Assembly (NCBI GenBank): GCA_902806565.1
Contig: CADCXA010000024.1
Coordinates: forward strand, 62,001 to 126,000
Source of the DNA: Hypoxylon rubiginosum
Lineage: Eukaryota > Ascomycota > Sordariomycetes > Xylariales > Hypoxylaceae
Reading direction: 5' to 3'
DNA length: 64,000 nt
Shown: piece after piece, positions 58,474 to 64,000 of the stretch
Position numbering within the stretch: position 1 is the first letter of the stretch
Layout of the letters: every line of letters begins with the position of its first letter
Made by a program: the position numbers and the translations under genes
Notes under the pieces: model-generated
Seen by the model: only the letters and a program-made list of their open reading frames with translations
What the model was told of the DNA's origin: nothing
Databases searched by the model: none

Positions 58474-61400
58474 ATGAAGCCGCCCTTGATTACCCCCGGA
58501 CCTCGGCCCGTCAGCCTTAAGTCGTCTACGCCGACTTCTTTGCAGACGGCTTTCAGCGATAACCAGTGGACCAACGCTGTCAACTTAGCTAAACAGCGCC
58601 ACAGAATCACCAAGGACTCGTACTATCTAGTAAGCAGCACTGTTTCGTACCGTTGATGCCCCGGTGAAGACTACTGTTAGCTCTTGAAGCTCTCCTTGGG
58701 AAGCCAAGCCAGTATTGCTTGGCTGTATCACTCGAGAAGCATAGTCATTTTCTGCTACTATGGATACTCTAAACCTGTAGACGCACTGAACACTTTCCCA
58801 TCTCGAGATCAGCTATTCTGAAGCTGGTTATGCCCGTGACTGTCAAAGGCCTTTGTCAACGGCCGCTTCTCACTCACATATCAACTAGATGGCAACACAC
58901 TAGCTTCAAGTCTTCGACCAGGGATCGCCTCGGGTGTTTCGTGGCTGGGCATAGTCTAGTCGTTTGGTATTCCCTCATTTCTATATACGACGATAGACTG
59001 CTACACTTTCTTCTACAGTCCCATTTCCTTTCATACACTCGAAATTCTTTGTTGCTACTCCCAGTAAGCTAACTATGTTTCTGCTGTTAGGCTGTTGAGG
59101 TTGCTGCCAAATCTCAGAGCGACAATGTCGCAGATCGCGGTGCTGGGAAGGTTCTCGTCGAGAGCATGATCAAGGATAACGTTGCTATTACGGATGTCGA
59201 CACCGTGGACCTAATCGAGCTGAGCTGCTCGCGGGTAGACATCAAGTACTCGGAAACCATTGGCCTGCTACGCGCAAGACTAGTCAAAGCTGCCCCCAAG
59301 GATAGGAGCTCTTCTATTCGATGCTTCGAGGCTTGTGTCTACCACTCTGACTGGAAGAATGCACAACTGGTAATATCCCCTTGTGTATTTCAATATTTCG
59401 ATTTATTAACTAGCATGTGTAGATTGCTACATCGCTGAGCAAGAACTTTGCTAGCGACCGAGGTTTCTTATTTTATTACCTCTTGGTCACTCACTTGTAC
59501 TCTGTACGTTCTTGTCGTATCTGCTAACGTTCTCTCTAAGCCTTACGTTTCTAATGCGATAATAGTTGTCAGATGACTGCCCCGAGGGTAGCAGAAAGAT
59601 TTTTGCGTCGCTCGCTCGAGTCCAAGCCGACAAGGCTTTCGATTATCGTGTCATGGTTAGTTTTCGTGGCTAACTTATCTTGTATAATTGGAAAGTCGCT
59701 GATATTAGCTAGACCGCCGGTACGGGACATTATCTCGATAGGGCTGTTCTTACCGAATCCGAAGCCTTGTTGTGGCTGATGATTCGGATCGTTCATTGCA
59801 CGCGAGAGGAAAATCTGACACTCTTCAGAAAGCCCGAGTACGGCCCTCTAGCATTCCTCGAAGTCGGCTTCTCGGGACCTTATGGCTTAGCTAGAGATTA
59901 CCTAGAGGAGGTCAACGCCTGGGATGATCTCTTCCAGGTTGGAAAGAGTATCTTAGAACAAGCTATCCGCCTGTGCCAGGAAGAAGCATTAGCAATCGAG
60001 AATGACGAAACAGTCATTAACCTGCGGAAGGCTATGAAAGCCGAATCTGAGAACGGCGACGTTCCGAAGGAGTCCTCTATCAAGAAGGATTTGGTCCGAG
60101 CTGTGGAAAAGGCTAGGCCTCGGCGTAGCTTGAAGGACCATTCTTTTTTCAGCGCGAGCTGTGAATGGGACTTGTTCTGGGCTCTTTACACCGCGGCTAA
60201 GAACCATCCGGATAAGAAGCGGTAGGTTCATCTGGCACTTCTGTACATTCGCAATGCTGACAATTGCTAGAAGCCTGAAACAAGTCCAGCAATTGCTTCA
60301 CAAGATGGTCAAGGCCCTGACCAGAGCCGGGAGCATGAAACCTATTTTTCAGCGAACGTATGACCTCGTAACCTTGCGGATCCTCTTCGAACGAGAGTCG
60401 CAGTCGTTGTCTGGAGCCGACGGCGATACTACACGGGTTGCCCATCTCACCAATCACGTCATGAAGCACTCCAAGGAGCCTCAATCCTTCATCGATGCCC
60501 GGGAGCTTCTTAAGGAGATGAGCAAACCGGAGGTGGTTGTGTTTCTAGCCTCCCTTCGCATCAGAGGAATCCAGGTATTTAAATAGCCATGCCGACCCGT
60601 GTCGATAATTTGTCTGACCCGCGTACTAGTGCACTGATAAATTCCAACGTCTCACTCTAACGTCTCTCGCGCTGAAACTCCGTTACTACGTTACGACCAG
60701 CAGTAAAGTCTCGTGTGACTGCTGCGACGCTACGCTCGAAGGTCCGAACTGCGTCTCATGTCTCAAGTCGATTGCAGCTAATGCCCTCGATGCCTACCAG
60801 TCGGGTATGGAAGACAAGAACCTTCGCCAGAACGTCCTGCCGGGTGAAAACGTAGATCCGCTCTCGGACATTGCGGTCACTGGCGCCGTGTGCCTCCTGA
60901 GACTCTCAGGTCTTGGCCGTTGGGTCTCAATGAGGGACGTCAACTCTCCTCTTTATTGCGTCAACATCCAACTGTTTTTGCAGGCTGTCCTCTGGCTGGA
61001 CTCTCACGTCATCGCATCGCCGCCGAAGAACGACGATAGACACCGTATGATCCTCGTCAAGTTGTACCTACTCATGGGATGCGTGTTCCGAGCCAAGAGT
61101 CTTTGGGAAGAGTTCGATGTGAAGAATGCTATACTCGACTCTCTAGGGCTACACTATCTCGATCGACTGTCTTCTATTGCTCCTGGTCTTTTCTTGGGTC
61201 CCAGTCACCAAGATCCCGTTGACCCTTTCACTGCGCATTACACTCGAGCGTTTAGAAACACCATTCCTAAGTGGATTATGGGTTCCCTGGAGAATGGTAA
61301 TTACGCGAGCGTCCTGGACATGATAAGCCGCAATCAGAAACAGAGTACGAGCTGTACCCTCGTTACGACCGTATTGGAAGAGCGACGAGGCATGCGAATG

Positions 61401-62586
61401 AAGACGGGAAAGGTCGATACACCTATCGAAGATCATCCTTTTGTCCGTACGTATATTACCACCTCGCACATAAAGTAGATGTTGCTAACGTTATAGGAAA
61501 ATTCTCCATCGATCTCGAACTCGAGGACGTCACAGACTACGGCATTCTCTCCGGCACGAATGGAGAGCCTCATCTAGACCGTGCAAGCCCGAAGGCCCTC
61601 CATGTCATCGTCAACTATGGTCCCCTCCCTACGGTTTGCAACCCTAACGCCATATGCTTCAATTGAATGCTGACCTCGAAATTTAGCATACCCGTGCCCA
61701 CCTTGGACTGCTGGCCGAGCGCTTCCTGGATTTCGTCTGTTACGTGCAGCCGAAGGAATACAAGCCATCGAAGATCGGACAAGTCATACAGCTCGATTTG
61801 CAGTATGCAGTTACTACTTTGGCTAACATAAAGGGGGACATGAAGACTCTTCTAGGCATAGCCGATGCAAAGCTCTCCGAGGAGGAGAAGCACAGACTTG
61901 CCCACCAGCGGGAGAAGGCCTTGGCATCACTTACTGGTCCTGAAGCCTATTATTATAACATCGTATGGCGACTTTCGGACCTAGTAGTGGACGTCCTCGG
62001 AACCAGGACCAGCTCGGCATCCCCGAACGAACTTCGCGACCGCATTCGCAGTCATGTCGAGGAACTCACGCAGGTACTTGATGCTCAGAAATCCAATTTT
62101 TTGGCTGTTCCCGAGAGTGTACGGTCGAAGATCCACGGATTCCACGGCTTCGGAGCCCTGCATGCTATGGGCATGTTGCGCGAATCGGTGCTAGCGGTCA
62201 AGTACACTGCAAGCTACCTCGCGACCGTTTCCGAGAAAGCCAAGAATATCGACAAGGCCCGGTCCTCGAACGAGATGGCGGCATGGCTCGCACCCGAGCT
62301 GAAGAAGATGACGGCGGCGGCGGCGGAGTCGGAAGGCGTAATCAAGAACCGCATCAAGCTGCTCAAAAGCTACCTCGACGACGTCGACGGCTGGAGAGAT
62401 CGCTTGTGCGACTGGACCTTTGGCGAGTACGCCACTGCTTATGAACCCGATCAGGAGTTCAAGAAGGAGATGAGCTCAAAGCTCAAAGCCGTCGTACCCA
62501 AGGCGAATGCCGAAGTGTGGGCTGACCATGTTGGGGAGTCCTGGCGGCAGCTCATGAAGGGCTGGGCCGCCGTCAAATTCGACTGA
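58474..62586 (+). CDS. NatB N-terminal acetyltransferase auxiliary subunit (Mdm20/NAA25 type)
   Basis: Nine exons: 58474-58629, 59091-59369, 59423-59503, 59566-59655, 59713-60221, 60271-60574, 60630-61446, 61497-61633 and 61687-62586, giving 1090 aa. Every join is in phase. The non-catalytic NatB subunit anchors the catalytic NAA20 to ribosomes, so that proteins starting Met-Asp/Glu/Asn/Gln are acetylated. Evidence is the N-terminal TPR-like repeats (QWTNAVNLAKQR, YYL/AVEVAAKSQSDNVADR, IGLLRARLVKAAPKD, ACVYHSDWKNAQ), the helical middle (WDLFWALYTAAKNHPDKKR, LKQVQQLLHKM) and a CDCC...CVSC patch followed by a long helical C-terminal half. Intron 1 is 461 bp, others about 49-62 bp. The exon 1/2 join restores a continuous family segment, so no exon is missing there. 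Length fits fungal Mdm20/NAA25 proteins. Confidence 0.85.
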
Positions 62587-63393
62587 TCGGCCGAGTGCCG
62601 CATTTCACCTCTTGCCTCCTCACACGGCCTAGACTACGCTCCGCTACTCGGTGATGTTTATTAGCTGCATTCTCGGAAGGGATTTTGAGTACCTCGGTTC
62701 TAGCACCACTGGTATTTAAAGACTTTCTTAAGGAATCTCTAGGGGACGTATATTCCGATGCGGGTTGCTAGCACTTATCTACGTGATGGGACTCCCCTGC
62801 AAAGAATCCAATTAGCAGAAAGGCTTGAAAATGATATATGGACAAGAAGGTAGATATCGAACTTTTTCGATAAACGATTAGTTCTAGAAATAACCCAGTC
62901 GAAGACGAAGCTGATTAGCTGAGCTCTCGAAGACATAAGGTAGTGCGAATGAATACAGCTTTTACAAGAACAATTCACCGTAATTGATAGCGCATACATA
63001 TCATCTATGGGAACCTTCACCATACCAGCAGTAGGTATAGGCTGTGATGGAAACATTTCTTGAAGAAAAGGGTATCTTTCATGTCCTCAAATCTCAATCT
63101 CGGCACAGCAGTCTCCCGTCTCCCTGTGAACCCAAGTCCGATGCCATGGAAATGCCAACTCCCGCGCCTATGCTCGTGCCACATGTACCTCTGAAAACTC
63201 CGCTTACAAAAATATCTTAGGTAAAGCTAGCCATAATCGGGGATCGGGCCCTCGATCAAGATGCCATTCTAATCTGGGAATGGGACTGCTGTGCTGGCCT
63301 ACATGAATAGCACCCGGCCAATACACTCTATGTATCTCTATGGGCGTAAGTCTTCTCCTTGGGCGAAGATAAGAATATTGGTATCGATCCGAT
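62587..63393. other. Intergenic between convergent genes, 0.8 kb
   Basis: The 3' ends of the NatB subunit gene (+) and ILM1-like gene (-) face each other here. The 93-codon open stretch 62775-63056 (-) shows no domain. No gene supported. Confidence 0.5.
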
Positions 63394-64000
63394 TCAGCTA
63401 CCGCCGCTGCTGCTGCCCCTCCTCTTCTTGCGGACGACGAAGCGGCCGGCCTCCTCCTTGAGGGTGACCCAGACCCAGAACCAGCTGAGGAACTCGAGGA
63501 AGGCGAAGGTGAAGAAGACGCGGTTCCGGAGGCCGTCGCCGCCGCCGGCGGTGGCGCTGCCGGCCATGAAGGCGGAAGGGGGGGTCAGCGGGTGGGACAT
63601 GCGGCCGGCGCCGGAGCGGCCGTAGGAAGGGGTCGAGAAGTAGGTGAAGAGGGTCAGGACGGCGAAGAGGGTGATGCGCAGGGGGGCCTGGGAGCCCCAG
63701 TAGTGCACCAGCCAGATCTCCTCGGGGAGCGAGAGGGTGAGCAGGTCGGAGAGGCCGACGAGAAGGAGGGAGACGGCGAGGAGGGAGCAGGCGGCGCTGG
63801 GGGTTGCGAAGGCGGCTGTCTGGGGCTAGGTATTTGTTGCCTCGTTAGTAACAGAGTAGATAGAAAGGGGTTGAGCCAAGGGGAGAAAAGGGAGAGGGAG
63901 AAATGTAGAAGAAGCTTACCATGCCCATGGCTTCGCCGAGCACCCAAACTAGGGCCTGGTCGGCAATGGCGTTGGGATTCGTATAGAAGAAGTAGGCGAG
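63394..64000 (-). CDS. ILM1: ILM1-family membrane protein, 5' end beyond the window
   Basis: Two visible minus-strand exons: 64000-63920 (27 codons, open at the window edge) and 63819-63394 (141 codons plus stop), separated by a 100-bp intron with donor GTAAGC and acceptor CCCAG, phase 0. The visible protein reads LAYFFYTNPNAIADQALVWV, LGEAMGM, then a hydrophobic segment (LLAVSLLLVGLSDLLTLSLP), EEIWLVHYWGSQAPLR and two further hydrophobic stretches before a basic/Ser-Gly tail. These are landmarks of fungal Ilm1 ('increased loss of mitochondrial DNA'), a small multi-pass protein, probably of the ER membrane, whose loss affects mitochondrial genome maintenance in yeast. The first exon's start and part of the first membrane helix lie to the right of base 64000. 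Confidence 0.85.

Noticed and set aside
63654..63947. 97-codon Pro/Ser-rich minus-strand ORF
   Set aside because: It is a shadow frame across the ILM1 intron and exon. The in-phase ILM1 model explains the sequence.

Overview
The window is nuclear DNA of a filamentous ascomycete (Pezizomycotina, most likely Sordariomycetes). Protein-coding genes carry short introns (about 49-114 bp) with GTAAGT/GTAGGT/GTGAGT donors and CTAAC-type branch points. Gene families are fungal (ILM1, NatB auxiliary subunit, DUF3716-like zinc protein, GPI-anchored Ser/Thr wall protein, HET relic, tannase), and a large A+T block shows strong repeat-induced point mutation (RIP). No species is assigned.

Bases 1-20850 are an extremely A+T-rich heterochromatin-like block with no functional gene. 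Inside it is one complete but dead LTR retrotransposon (5426-14968). It has two 230-bp LTRs, a matching 5-bp target duplication (ATAAA), a purine tract against the 3' LTR, and one plus-strand frame that still reads as Ty3/gypsy reverse transcriptase, integrase and a C-terminal chromodomain, with stops typical of RIP. It is therefore a RIP-killed chromovirus. The flanks (1-5420, 14974-20850) are older AT-rich DNA of unknown origin. At the edge lies a broken HET-domain gene tail (21204-21804).

Bases 21973-45628 hold a PaaK-like adenylate-forming enzyme (-), a C2-domain protein (-), homocysteine S-methyltransferase (+, with a CACGTGAT site upstream), a GPI-anchored Ser/Thr/Tyr/Pro-rich wall protein (+), a divergent sterol C-methyltransferase-type enzyme (+), a large aminoglycoside-phosphotransferase-fold protein with an acidic tail (+), a three-exon C2H2 + DUF3716-like + cupin protein (+), and a small secreted protein (-). 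Long intergenic stretches (up to 4.6 kb) separate them.

Bases 47863-64000 hold a five-exon MFS anion:cation symporter (+), a secreted tannase/feruloyl esterase (+), a single-pass membrane protein with a Cys-rich PAN/Apple-like ectodomain (-), a four-exon COX23 gene of only 82 codons (+), a nine-exon NatB auxiliary subunit NAA25/MDM20 (+), and the 3' part of an ILM1 gene (-) that runs off the right edge.

The genes do not form one pathway or an evident biosynthetic cluster. The region nearest the RIP block (adenylate-forming enzyme, HET relic, wall protein) looks accessory. The right end (COX23, NAA25, ILM1) is conserved housekeeping sequence. Exon models were built by hand from frame, splice signals and family conservation. 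Intergenic entries state where nothing could be supported.
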